From Sindora glabra (Eukaryota > Streptophyta > Magnoliopsida > Fabales > Fabaceae), in NCBI GenBank assembly GCA_020226215.1, contig CM035235.1, positions 42,813,352 to 42,877,351 on the forward strand: a DNA stretch of 64,000 nt, read 5' to 3'. Position 1 is the stretch's first letter, and every line of letters begins with the position of its first letter. The notes under the pieces are model-generated. The model did not search any database, was not told the DNA's origin, and saw nothing but the letters and a program-made list of their open reading frames with translations. Position numbers and translations under genes: made by a program. Positions 35,275-47,888 of the stretch are shown piece after piece.

Positions 35275-35798
35275 TATTAATTTAATTTATACTTTATAAG
35301 TGTTAATTGATTTCAACACAAACAGATTTTTGGACCAGGTAAATACTTATGAACTGTCAATTTCTACGGCCTCAACTGTTTTGATGGTTAATTTGGGGAA
35401 ATTCTTAATTGCGGTACTTGCAATGAGTAAAGCTAACTAGAAGAAAAATGCATTAATTTTTATTGCACATCAATCTATTTTCTCTTTTTTTATATTAAAT
35501 TAGTACATGATCAAAATACACATAATTTTGGAGTTGAACTTTAAAGTTGTAGTGGAAACTTCAATCAACGACACTTTAAAGTGCAGATTTTTTATTCTCC
35601 AAAGCAAGAGAATGCTTTTGTAGGCTTGGGAAGTTATGGGAACTCAGACGTACAAGGGGAAAAAACGAATGTGCGGATTCACTTGCCTTGCCTCGTTTAT
35701 TAATCTCTCTTTAGGAATTGGGATTGAGGATTTTAAACTTGGCCTTTGTATTCTTAGCTATCTCATATTAGTCGGTGATGTTGAGATCACTTACTTTA
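35275..35798. other. Non-coding sequence
   Basis: No recognised gene or element. The open frame at 35636-35872 overlaps the MITE that follows and has no recognised domain. Confidence 0.5.
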
Positions 35799-35948
35799 GG
35801 TGTCAATTAAGATACACCATTTTACCATGCATTGCTAGCATAAAATTATTAAATTTTATTCAACTAGCATAGTACTATATAAATCAATAAATTTGAACCT
35901 TTAAATTTAATATTGTATGGTAAAAATGGTGTATTTTAGTTGCTCTCC
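35799..35948. mobile_element. Short MITE with 8-bp target duplication
   Basis: TTACTTTA at 35791-35798 is repeated exactly at 35949-35956. The ends GGTGTCAATTAAGATACACC and, inverted, GGAGAGCAACTAAAATACAC start inverted repeats of about 45 bp that include CACCATTTTTACCAT. An 8-bp duplication fits hAT elements. A 9-bp reading with one mismatch would fit MULEs. Confidence 0.8.
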
Positions 35949-35956
35949 TTACTTTA

Positions 35957-38044
35957 AGAATTGTTTGCTTCTAATTTTTGGTTGTGGGAGGGATTGGCAT
36001 GCACCAACACAGCCATGCACCACTAGATCCAATTGTCTATATTTATGGATTGATGCAGTACTGCACAGGATAAATGAAATCTAATGGTTTAGATTCACTA
36101 ATACATAATAAGGTGGTACATCTTAGTTTTTTCCTTTGTTTCTTTGTTTGGGCTGCTAACCCATTAATTTACCAAAAATAAAAAAAATACATTCTGACAA
36201 ATTTTATCAGCCAAACAATTGTTGTACAAAATAGTTTACATGCTTCCTTATAGGGGTAGTAATATATTAGGCTGAATTAAATTTTATTTTAAATAAGTTA
36301 GGCTTATCTTATAGATTTCTTGGATGAATCCAATCTATTAACATATAGAAGACTAAAATTTGGATTTGATTTAACCTATTTAACAAGCTTGGTTTGGCTT
36401 GTTAACACAGTTAGAAGGCTCCTTTTGTTTATAAACTTTCAAATAAGTGAGGCTTATCTTATAAATTTTTTGGGTGCTTCATTTCATTGATTTGATGTCT
36501 AATGAGGTGCCTGATTTCTTCATTTGGTATGTCCTTCTGACTATCATTATGTTTCAATGTGAGATTGGAAACATGCTACTTGCTTTATGTGCTATCTCAA
36601 ACTTGGTAAAATAAGTCCTGTTTGTGCTCTACCAATTGGTATTGTTCAATGTTAGGCTATTGTTGCAGAATGTCCTTAATGTACAAATATAGACTATAGT
36701 TGTATAGAAATTATGAGTTATAGTAAGATTACAAGCCATCAAAACTCACACCTTTATGAACTATATTTCTACCCACTATAAGAGACATGGTTCATTGAGT
36801 TACAAGTTTTGATGCTCCGTAATCTTACTATAATTCACAATTTTTGCATCATTATGTTTAACATTTCAAATAAACTTTAAGAGATTAAAAAACAATTACT
36901 CATCATTGGATAATACTAATAAGCATGGTACAATTAGTATATTTATTACTAAATTTGAGATAGCGCATCAAGTAAGCAATTAATATGCCCTTGCATTAAA
37001 AAATGAGACAATAAGTAGCTTATGGCAAATAAAGTAATCATGCAATATGAATAAATTACAAGTAGAAGATAACCACTTTTCTTTCTAAGTTGTGTACGGA
37101 TACCATGTATGTTTATTATAAATGAAAAGCTCATTGTTCATCATAAACAACAATTTTTTTATGCATATGTTCATGTATTCATATAAAAAATGAAATGGCA
37201 AAATTAGTTTTTGTAATAGATTGTGTCCTTTCTTATATATTTCATTTACATCAAATTTGTTACTATTTATATCTATTTAATTGTATAATAAAAATGTTGT
37301 AAAGCAAAAAAAAAAGATTTTAATGCTATTAATTCATTTAAGGTAACTTGAATAAAGAACACAAAAGATCAGTTCACAAAATAATGTTGGTGTACATCAT
37401 TGGATTTAAACGATATAATATTATTGTTTGCATGTATATGTGATATATATAAGTTCTATTTTGAAATTTTTGTTTGCTATATATATGTGATATAAACTAA
37501 AAATTGTAAATTCTATGTAAATTCAAATGCATATGATGTGTACAATTGAATAAGTTTTAGTTTAATATTTACATATTTGTTTTGTCTTGTTATTCTATAA
37601 TAATTCTAGGATCGTTTTGGAACGATAATAGAAAAAGTTGGCCAAAACAAAACAGAATTAAGACTTCAATTTCTATGTAGTAATCAATGTTAAACATTAC
37701 TTAATAGGATAACATCATTGTATTAAAGATAATAGCATTTTCTTAAAATTGACATCTAATGTTAAATTTAGATGTCAAATCATTGAAAAAATCAATGTGA
37801 AAACTTAGGCCATAGGAGCAAATAAAAAATAAAAAGGTTAAAGCATGGTATGAGTTTAAAATAAAAGGAATTTGCAATTTTCATCCAAAAGCTCTCCTAA
37901 CCCTAAAATGATTCTCTATCTAATGAGGTATACATTCCTTCTAAATGTAAGATGATCCTCTTCAATTTTGTGTTCTTCCTCATTAATTATTTTGCAAGAA
38001 TGAAGCTTAATTAGCTTGTGGCCAAATATATGAGGTCTAGCACT
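35957..38044. other. Non-coding region with small repeats
   Basis: No gene was recognised. AAATAAGTTAGGCTTATCTT at about 36292 recurs as AAATAAGTGAGGCTTATCTT at about 36442. The hairpin at 36707-36846 is listed separately. Confidence 0.45.
36707..36846. repeat. Fold-back inverted repeat (possible MITE or hairpin RNA source)
   Basis: The left arm (about 36707-36750, containing GTTATAGTAAGATTAC) pairs with the right arm (about 36802-36846, containing GTAATCTTACTATAATTC). The core 15 bases match perfectly and the arms total about 42 bp around a 50-base loop. No clear target duplication was seen. Confidence 0.65.
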
Positions 38045-38959
38045 CACTAGAAAAGCATTGATTATAATTATGAGGATTTTTTTCCTTTTGTATTTGTTTT
38101 TGCAATTTAATTTTTTGGTTTTCTATCTAATCTTGTTTTTTGCCTATCATTTTTATGTAGCTTTTATAAGTTTACACTAATAAGAAATTTGATCTTATTC
38201 ATCTTTCTTGGAACACTATCGTGTTATCTATGATGTTTTCATATGAAAATGTCTAATATACCAAATTTCTTATAAATGCTTATTGCATTGAGGTATTCTA
38301 TTCAAAATGCTATTTTAAGGAGTATAAACCTTACATATTAAGTAATAGGTATTAAGGTAGGGATAGGAAAGCAACAATTTTTTATTATGATATTTTATAT
38401 AACCTTTCACCATTTTTCAATATTTTCTTATTCAATTTATTCTCTCATGTTATTTAAGTTGGGATTCCCTAGAGTAAAAGGAAATATTAGCTTTTTATAT
38501 CTAATTAGGAATCCATAGGAAATAGGGTTAGGGTTTGGAGTGAGTGAGGGAGGAACTTAGGGCCTAAGCATAAGGATAGGGTTAGGGTTTGGGATAAGGA
38601 AATGAGGAACTAAGGGCCGATGTTTAGCTTGGTAGGTGGGTAGACATACAATGTCAATTATTTAAATGAATTGACAAGGCATTATGGAAATAGATGTCAA
38701 TTGTTAGAAAGAAAATGGCATTTAATGTTATTTCACAAGATTATAGAAATATAAATAATGTCAACTTTGATGGAATAAAAATTAACATTATTCTATGACA
38801 ATTTACAAACTGATGTTAAAACCATGTATACAATGATGGTTAGTTACATGTTGGTCACTTTTCTACATACAATCCTTTGAATACTTAATGTCTATTAGCT
38901 ATTCTTTAATAGCAATAGACATTAGTTTTGCCTTTTACTAGTGTGTATCCATTGACATA

Positions 38960-38981
38960 GAATTATAATTATGTAGTAGTG
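38960..38981 (-). mobile_element. CACTA-like terminus
   Basis: ATTATGTAGTAGTG read on the minus strand is CACTACTACATAAT, matching the other terminus at 44620 over the first 13 or so bases. No paired left end with a matching 3-bp duplication was identified. Confidence 0.4.
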
Positions 38982-41900
38982 ACACTTTAATCTACCTCCC
39001 CATTTTCTCCAAAAAAAAACCCTATGCTTTTTCCCCTTAATTGTGAAATAGGAAGGAATTAATCCTTCTCAATTACTCTTCTCCATCCATAACAAGGTAA
39101 TAATTTTCACATTCTAATCTTTTAAAAATAATTATCTACTTCTCCTCTCGTAAAAATTGTAGGTGATTGAGTGTTTTTGGTTTAAAAGGGATTTTGTGTC
39201 CTAGTTTGAAAAATCTTTGTTTACTGATATTTACAAACAAAGAGATTTATGTTTCCAAAACCAATTACCTCTACCAATAACTGTAAGTAAACATTCTAAA
39301 TAATGCTATAGGATTTGAATAATTTAGTTTAGTATAGAATTAGGTCTTTTTTACACATTAATATTACAAAAGTGCAAATAAATATAGGTGGATAGATGTC
39401 GACCAACATTATCATTGACATCTATTTTGATGTAGAAATTTTTTTAAAATTATATGAAAATCTAAGATAATAGTTAATAAATATAATAATTATCTATTTA
39501 GACATTGTATCATTTTTGAAATTATTAAAACTTTTAAGATGTTGAATATTTACTAAACTGACATAAAAATTGTATGACATTTAATGGTACTACCATGAAA
39601 ATTGACATATATAATGGCATTATGGCCTTTTTTTTTAAATAAATAAGTGCAACTTATAGTGTTCGTTTAAAAAGAAAGACAACATTATAAATCAAATTTT
39701 TTTTTGTGGGTTGTAAAGTTGTTAAGTGAATGGAAAAATAAACTTTTCATGATGGTTGTTTAAAAAATTAATGTGGAAAATGAAGGCATTCTACAATAAA
39801 CATTATTGTTTATTGTCTAAAACCATTAATGCTTGTACAATAAATTGACATTTGAAGGTATTCTACAACCTATTGTTCATATTTATGGTGCTATTGGAAA
39901 TCATAAATACTACTTAATGTTTGTATCTACGGTGTTATTGGAAACTACAAAGATTACTTATATTTCAAAGTATTGATGTTTGTATTTATGATTTTATTGG
40001 AAAATGCAAGCATTATTTAGATTTCAAAGATCTGCTTATATAAACTACAACATGACATTTATAAGGTGAACTCTTACCATGTCGATTCTTATAATAACAA
40101 CATCTAAAAGATATATCAATGGGTGCAAGAATAATGTCCGTTAAATATTAATAATTGAAGTAGAATTTTTTATTTTGCTTATAGATTGTGTCCTCTTTTC
40201 TTTTTTATTTCACTCCATTTTTTATTCTAGAATTTAGTCCATAGTTTCTCTTTCATTCCATTTTTCAATGGACAATACATAATCAATGCTACTTAATTAT
40301 CAACTAGTGAGATACAAGTTACTACTCTCAGGCTATCATCCCTCTTGACCATAATTTTTGTAATGTTTCCATAATCTATGATGGACATGAACATGAAGGA
40401 TTAAGGATAAAATATTGTTATTCTAGAATTCCTAGTAGTAAGGGACTGAGGATAAAATGTTGTTATAATAGAATGCCTGTTGGCAAGAGGCTAAAGGTAA
40501 AATGCTATTGCGATGGAAAGCCTGGCAACAAGAGACTGTACATAAAATATGCATCGTAGTCATGAAGACAATCACCAATACTTTTCTTCAAAGCATGAGA
40601 TTAAAACTCCTGCTTCTATAAATTGTGTTATTACCCTCTGCAATGAAGATAATCATCATCACTTTTCTTTAAAGTGGTTGATGATAAAATGGTTATTCTT
40701 TAGGATAGGAATGTGCAACATAAATCAATGTATTGATAATCTAGTATAGTTTTTGTGTAGGTCCTTATGTGGGAAAAATGTCAGGATATAGAAGTTGTAT
40801 TTCTTTAAAAAAGTTAGAAAATAATGTCAATTTTTTTATAATAACAAACTTTTTTCAACATATAAATTAAAGTAAATAATTACTAATCTATAATAAATAT
40901 TATGATTAAGAACTCACATTAATTTTTTTCATCTTTTGTTTTGGTAGAACAAGAAGACAACACTCTTATTCTTACTACATATTTAGAAAAGCTTGGATTT
41001 TTGGATCATGAGCATTCTATCCTTAAATAGTTTAAGTGTTAGAAGATATCCATGGTTTGATGTAATTATTATGATTATAAAATTCAAAACTTTTCTAAAT
41101 GTGTAGCATTTAAACTAGAATATAATTAAATTAAAATGTAACATCATTTAATAAAATTTAAGATCCAAAGTCAATCACAAAGTAAACTAAATAATAATTT
41201 ATCTATATCTTATATTTCTACAATAATTATTAAAATAGTTTAATGATTTAAAACACTTAAAATAAAATATTTCCAAAATGATAGGTTTTTAATGAAATCT
41301 CCATAAAAATACATTTTACACATCAATAATAGATATTTCTAATTTTTTATAAAAAATTAGAAGTTATTCCAAAGAAGTTTGAGTATCATAATCTCAATCC
41401 CCCAAATACTAAGAGGATAATCGATTGGTACATCCATAAACTCCATTATTATTGATGATTTCAACTAAGGTCCTTTGTGCCATGAGCTAATAGCTTTTTA
41501 ACTAAAATCATGTGATGCATGTTTGCTACTCTTGGCAAACATGTTAACCTTCCCATTAAAACTTTGTCATGGCTTGCTTAGTAAAGATAGTGAGTTATCG
41601 AAAATTTATTACCTATACAATAAAGTCTCTTATACAACATATCCATAAGCGACAATCAAATGCTATCAAAGTACCTATGCATATCAAGTTACAAGATTGC
41701 CTTACACATGGAGCCTTTGAGCATAACAAGCCAAAAAATGAATAATTTGAATAAGGAGAGAGACACTTTGTTTGCTTGGTATATGTCCCATTCCATAATT
41801 TTAAGTGTGTAAAGGATGGCCATAAGTCAAAACACTCAAGTCCCTAACTCAGTATCAAGGTGCCCTATTAGGCCTTCACAATACTCTACCCTATTAAAGA

Positions 41901-43430
41901 ATATTTTAAACAAAAGCCTACCTAATATAAGTAGGTATACTTTTCTTAAGTCATTTTAAGTCCTTTTTGCAATGTTCTGAATGTTCAATTCACACCAAAA
42001 TGCATCAACACAATGACAAAAATGTAAGAATTATAAATACAAGCTTTTAAACTCTTTTAAATTCTTAAACCATGCCAAATTATCAAAATACATATAAATC
42101 CCAATTTTAAGCCATATAACCTTTACGACATCCTTGATTTTTTCACCAAATCTCAACTTAAACTGATCATGTTTTTCCTATTACACTATGATAACTACTA
42201 GCTTATGATAGTTTAGTTGGCTTTAACCCTAACATGGCAAGACAAGGAATGAGCTTGGAAAGAAAAGAGATGATGATGACTGGCTAGAAGGTGACACTAG
42301 TCATAAATGGTGAATAGCGATGAATGCAAAATATAGGCTAAATGAGTTAAATGGTACTAGGTTGAGACCAATAAAGTGATGTGAAACAGGGTTATTAAAT
42401 GGGAGAGGATATCAAATGCAAAAGGTATGGCTTTCTGGATAAGTCAAATGAAGAAGTTTTTATTTATTTATTTATTTATTTTTTTAAGTTATGGTTTGGA
42501 ACAAAAATACAAAGAAAATATCTTACCTAAGCAATCCTCAACCACGCGTTTACTTTTGTAATTAAAATTTTAAAACCAATTGCATCATATATATATTAAC
42601 TATCAATAAAATGAGTGTTTAATTAATACACACTTTATAGTTAAAAGTGATCAAAATATAATCTTAAACATACCTCCATAAATTCTAGCATTTAGTTAAA
42701 TAGAATTATCACTATATTTAATTAAACATAAGATATAAATTTTATCATAAAAAACCAATTTTATGATTTAGCAGTTGCAATAAATATTTTATTTTTTGTT
42801 TGAATAATCCAATATATAGCAAGCCACATTGGGCTCTTGATTAATTTTGATTCGAGTTGGATTGGATTCTTTAGGAGGGTAAAACTTTCCCTGCACTAAT
42901 TTTTTTTTTTATTCACAAGACTCGAACTTGAGACTTTACTTAAAAGGATTGAGTTCTAAGCCTAACTGTCATTGATTAATAACTATTTTATTAAAACAAT
43001 GAAAACTCCAATAAATAATTCCAATAGCCCTAATTAACTAATATAAGAGAGGTGAAATGTTAAATAGGTTGTTATTGAATTTAAAATTAATAAAACATGA
43101 ACAACAATCAATAAAATTCAAGATTTAAATTTTTTATAAAGTAGACTAAATAATTATTAAGTAACTAAAATAAATGATATATTAAATTTCTAAATAAAGA
43201 TAAATAAATAATTGATTTTTCTTACTACTAAAATTAGCTTATTTAAAACATCAAAAGTAATATATTATGGAATTATAAGTTTTCAAATAAAAATTTATTT
43301 TTAAAATATATTTTGCACTTATTGTATATAAACTAAAACTTTTTCGAAACAGTATAATTTATTAAAAGAAATGCTTTTTTTATTCATTTACATTATTTTT
43401 TTATTTATATTATACTTTTTGTAAGTTATT

Positions 43431-44620
43431 CAATCATAAGTTTGAGCATTACAAATAGGCATGGGTTATTAAGCATGACGAACATTGTATGCTTCTATGG
43501 GTTTCTAATGAAACTCCTTAAATGACTTTTAAATGACAAATGTTTGTTGGATTTTCTATTTGTGAAACTATTAATTCAATAATAAAATAAGATGTAAAAG
43601 GATCTAGGCCGATATTAAAGTAACTAAATAGTTTAAACTTGATGATAATTTAACTCAAGTAATGTGATAATGGATACTCTTGGCGATGGGTCGATCCATC
43701 AATATTATTAATATAAATATTTTACTCCTAAACCTTATGGTTGATTTTGCACACTCTCCATTAATGTTAGAAGGTCTCCCCAATCAAGTTCTCCTTTAGG
43801 GTTGATAGGAGAAACAAATTTTTATTGAAGTTCGTGATCAAGATTGATTGTATATAGTTCGTAGTCTACAACAAATCCTAATTTCATACTCACTTGCAAT
43901 TCATTCATTAAGTAATAATAATAAATTTTTTTCAGGATTAATATTATTCTTTTCACATGATTCAATTTGGGATATTATTTTATAAAATTTAATTTTAACA
44001 TTGTTAACTTAAACCAATGTCCTGTGTTTTTGTTGTTTCCAATGAAACTCTTAAAACACCTTTTATATGATAGCTATTGACTAAAAATAATGTTCTATAT
44101 TTTTGTAGTTTTTAGCAAAAATCTTGAAATTCATTTTAGACCATGGTTGATTAAAAAGCTTACATTCTAAGTTTCTACGTAAGTATTATACAATTTGTAA
44201 GTTATTTAATCATAAGTTTGAATAGGTCATTAAACAAAACCAATATCATATGCTCCTATGGTTTCTAATGTAACTCCTTAAATAACTTTTAGATGATGGT
44301 TGTTAACTTAAACTAATATTCTATATTTTGTTGTTTCCAATGAGATCCTTAAAATGTCTTTTTACTTGTAAAAATAGTTATTGACTAAAATTGACATTCT
44401 ACATTCCTGCATTTCTAACCAAAATCTTGAAATTCCTTTTGCATGATGATTGATTAAAAAACTAACATTCTAAGATTTTGCATAAAGATTAAACATCAAT
44501 TATATTCTTGTTTGTCATTTTAAATTTTATATAATTTCAAAAATATTATCGCATTAAAATAAATATTGATTTTAACTAATGTATATTAAACCGAACTAAA
44601 TTATTAATTTTGTAGTAGTG
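43431..44620 (-). mobile_element. CACTA-like right end with subterminal repeats
   Basis: The minus-strand start CACTACTACAAAATTA at 44620 is a typical CACTA terminus. Behind it, blocks recur: GTAAGTTATTCAATCATAAG at about 43421 against GTAAGTTATTTAATCATAAG at about 44206, and the TTGTTGTTTCCAATGA block at about 44030 and 44330. This is the pattern of subterminal repeats. The left end was not found. Confidence 0.5.
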
Positions 44621-44748
44621 GCAAATGAAGTGACCGCTCACTTCAACAAGTAATAGTATACTTGAATTTTTTAATCAAGAATGAACGAAAGATACCGAAT
44701 ATCAATTTGTTTACTGAAGGTCTTACCTAGCATCCATAGACAACGACA

Positions 44749-44898
44749 AGCAAGGTACGAATATTCCGCACGCATGTAACTATAATAAGGTTATGGAAAA
44801 TTATTTAGCATATATTATCTATATGGTCCTTCCACGCGCTCTTGATTTTAATCCTTTCAAGCTAGGTGCGAATATTCCACACGCATATGACTTTAATA
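44749..44898 (+). promoter_or_regulatory. Direct repeat upstream of the TNL gene
   Basis: A 39-bp block (AGCAAGGTACGAATATTCCG and on) at 44749-44787 recurs at 44860-44898 (AGCTAGGTGCGAATATTCCA), a period of 111 bp, ending about 145 bp before the start codon. It may be a duplicated promoter element. Function is not known. Confidence 0.4.
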
Positions 44899-45530
44899 TT
44901 CCATAAACATATTTAATAATAATTTTATATGATATACACAAGACTGGAGGCTTGACGAAGATAATGAGAAAGTCGTCATCTTTTTCTTTGATTACATTGT
45001 GGAACGTTTATTTCGATAGTAGATCAGTTGCAGGCTCTGGATATGGCTTCTTCTTCTGCTGCAATCTCTCCTGAAGGACACCCAAAGAAATATGATGTTT
45101 TCATTAGCTTCAGAGGCGAAGACACTCGCATCAATTTTACCTGTCATCTTCATGCTGCTCTGTGTAGAAGACAACTTGAAGTCTATATAGACAACAGACT
45201 CGATAAAGAAGATGAGATTTCATCAGCACTCATCACAGCAATCAAAGAATCTTACATATCGTTGATCATCTTTTCAGAAAACTATGCTTACTCCAAATGG
45301 TGTTTGGCTGGGTTGACAGAAATTATGGAACGCAAGAAATTAGGACAGGTTGTAATACCTGTGTTCTACAAGACAGATCCATCAGATGTAAGAAAGCAAT
45401 TGGGGAGCTATAAGAAGGCGTTTGTAAAACATGAGCGAGATCTTAAGCACAACATGGATAAAGTGCTAAAGTGGAAAACTGTTCTTACTGAAATAGCCAA
45501 CTTTGCTGGATATCACTCTAAATGCTACAG

Positions 45531-47097
45531 GTATCTATACTTGCTCCTTGAAACAACCCTCATTTTTTTATTTTTTTCTTTTGTGATTATACATAGCGTA
45601 GTTCATAAATGTTATCATAATTTTCATTTAAATATTTTTTCATAATAAAATTAAAGAAATTGTCGTGGAAAACTGTTCTTAACTTCTTGTTGAAGCAGCT
45701 AATTTACCTAGATTTGATTCTTAATGTTACAGGTTACTAAACTAATTGTAAAAATTCAATGAATTTGAAATTCAAGTATCTCAAATAACTTCATTTTAAT
45801 TCCTCTCATTTTAAGAATAATTTGTTTGGCTAATATTTATTTCTATTAAAAGTATTATTAAAGATTTTTTTACAAATTAAATTATTAAAATAGCATCAGT
45901 GCTAAAGTATTAATCTTCCTTTCAAGTTAAAATTTTGTTTATTTCATTATTATTTTAATATTTGATGTCATGTACTTATTATTATATCATAATTATTTAA
46001 CCTCACTTAATATTAAAATAATCCTACATGTAGTATTGTTGTGGTTAATTTATAAAAATTAAAATCAAGCATTCATGGAAAATTTTTTCTGATATTTTGA
46101 AAATAAAAAATAAGAGAAAGAAATAAGTTAATTGAGTAGAGGCTAAACCGAAAAATAGTTACCACATTTAGTCTAAGTGGTGGCTCTAGATAAGATGCAG
46201 AAGCAGGATCCACAACCGAAGAAGCTTTTGGGATTTAAAATTCCATCTGTTTCGGTGGAATTTTACGCTATCAAAATACATATTTGAAATACTTTTACAA
46301 AATGAAATCCCTTCTCCAAATATCTCATCCAAACATATTGTTAAGAATTTGTTCTCTCATATCTTTTGTGTATAGAAATGATTTGCCACTTTAGTTATTG
46401 AAAAAAGAGAAAGAAAACCTTTCGAGTGATAAAATGAAAGGAATTGTTAACCTTCGTATCCTTGTTAACCTTTTCTTTTTTCTTTTGTTAAACTAAAAAA
46501 ATATATTTAATTTCAAAAAGTAATATATTAATTGAAGATACTTAAATAATTTTAATGGGGATACTTAAATTTAAAGTATTTAAGTTAACCCTCTCAATTT
46601 ATTTTTATTTTCACAATAAATGAACTTATTGATATTGGTGATGGTAAATTATCTTTAATATCTTTTTTAATATAATACTCTCATCAAATTAGTAATATAT
46701 TTTTTTGTTTAATTGAAAGAATGAAAATCACTAAGCTTTACATAAGAACGTGGAGGATAGCAATTGCCTGGAAGAAAATTACGTCCAATATGATGAAAAC
46801 CATAAGTGGAATAATTAATTAATGACGCCTATCCTAAAATCTTATAAGAAGCCTATTACCTTTGAGTGATTCAATTTTTCCTTTTAAAAACATAAAATTG
46901 AAGACTTAATCTCTACAAATCTTTAAAATAACACTCGTTGTTGTTTATTTAATCATTTTATTTAATTATATTTTTTAATAAACTTTTTAAACAAATATCA
47001 CAATATCAATGGATGTTACTTTGCAACAGTATTTTTTTGAGAAAATTTTCGGGTTATATAACTAATATAAATTAAATAAGAGACATTTTTAAATAAA
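45531..47097 (+). other. TNL intron 1, left part
   Basis: AT-rich intronic DNA before the LTR element, starting at the donor GTATCT. No gene or clear repeat was recognised. Confidence 0.6.
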
Positions 47098-47873
47098 TGC
47101 AATAAATGAGCTTCAAATGATGTGTGCAAGAATGATATGGTAAATGTCTAGATTGAGATAAGACTTAGTGAAAAAATCTAGTATGTTGTGATAGTTCTGT
47201 GGTTGCAATTTGGGATCAATCTAGCAAGTGTATTATTTTTCCCAATTTTTTCAAGTTTAGGGGTATTTTGATCATTTCAAATGATTTGAGAATTCAGTAG
47301 AGTTTGAGAAGCCTATATTTGTGATTCTAGCATTATTATCTATGTTGATTGGTTTTTGAGTGAATTAGACACTCAGAGCATGACAAAAAAAACTTATGGA
47401 AGTTTGAAAAAAAGTATATCTACTTCTACTAGAAGGCCTTTTGTTTAAAACACTCTTTAAAGGCATGGAGTGCTCTAAAGGCCTACAGGATGCCTAAATA
47501 CTAAGCTAGGGATGGAGTGTGTTGACTTGTGGCCACCCTCTTACACACTCAAAGGTATGGAACGAGGTATAAACTAAGTGAATGGAGTGTTTCTCTCCCT
47601 ATTCAATTATCCCTCCAGTTTGAACAACTCAGAGGCTTCCTGTATGGAAGGATTATGTGGTTTAGTATACATGAGTCCTTTGGCGACATATGATATTGGT
47701 GCACAGATATGTTATACATGGGATTTGCTATATGGTTAATAAGTCTTCAATGTCCTGTTATCTTTATCAAGCATGCCAATAGAAAGAGCTTTAAGTAGGA
47801 AGGTTGACATGTTTGCCAAGAATGACCAGCATGCCCCGTACAATTTCTACTAGAGAGCCATCGACCTGTGACA
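47098..47873 (+). repeat. 5' LTR of non-coding LTR element copy 2
   Basis: The first 40 bases or so are strongly diverged from the 3' LTR, but the total length agrees within 4 bp. It ends CCTGTGACA directly before the primer site. Confidence 0.85.
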
Positions 47874-47875
47874 TT

Positions 47876-47888
47876 TGGTATCAGAGCC
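47876..47888 (+). other. Primer binding site of LTR element copy 2
   Basis: TGGTATCAGAGCC, two bases after the LTR end, is the common plant primer site complementary to the initiator methionine tRNA 3' end. Confidence 0.9.

Larger units (their letters stand above)
38045..44620. other. Repeat-derived non-coding region with CACTA-like right ends
   Basis: No gene domain was recognised. Right ends of the CACTA kind occur at about 38981 and 44620 (see the entries there). Between them are many related short motifs, such as TTCTACAATAAACATTATTG and GTATCTACGGTGTTATTGG, repeated with drift. The region looks like several worn transposons whose left ends I could not fix. Confidence 0.45.

Noticed and set aside
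38045..38943. CACTAGAAAAGC at the left and a TAGTG at the right as a small CACTA element
   Set aside because: The terminal similarity beyond CACTAG is poor and the 3-bp flanks (ACT and TGT) do not match.
44992..45174. Minus-strand frame opposite the TIR exon
   Set aside because: It is a shadow of the TIR-coding strand.
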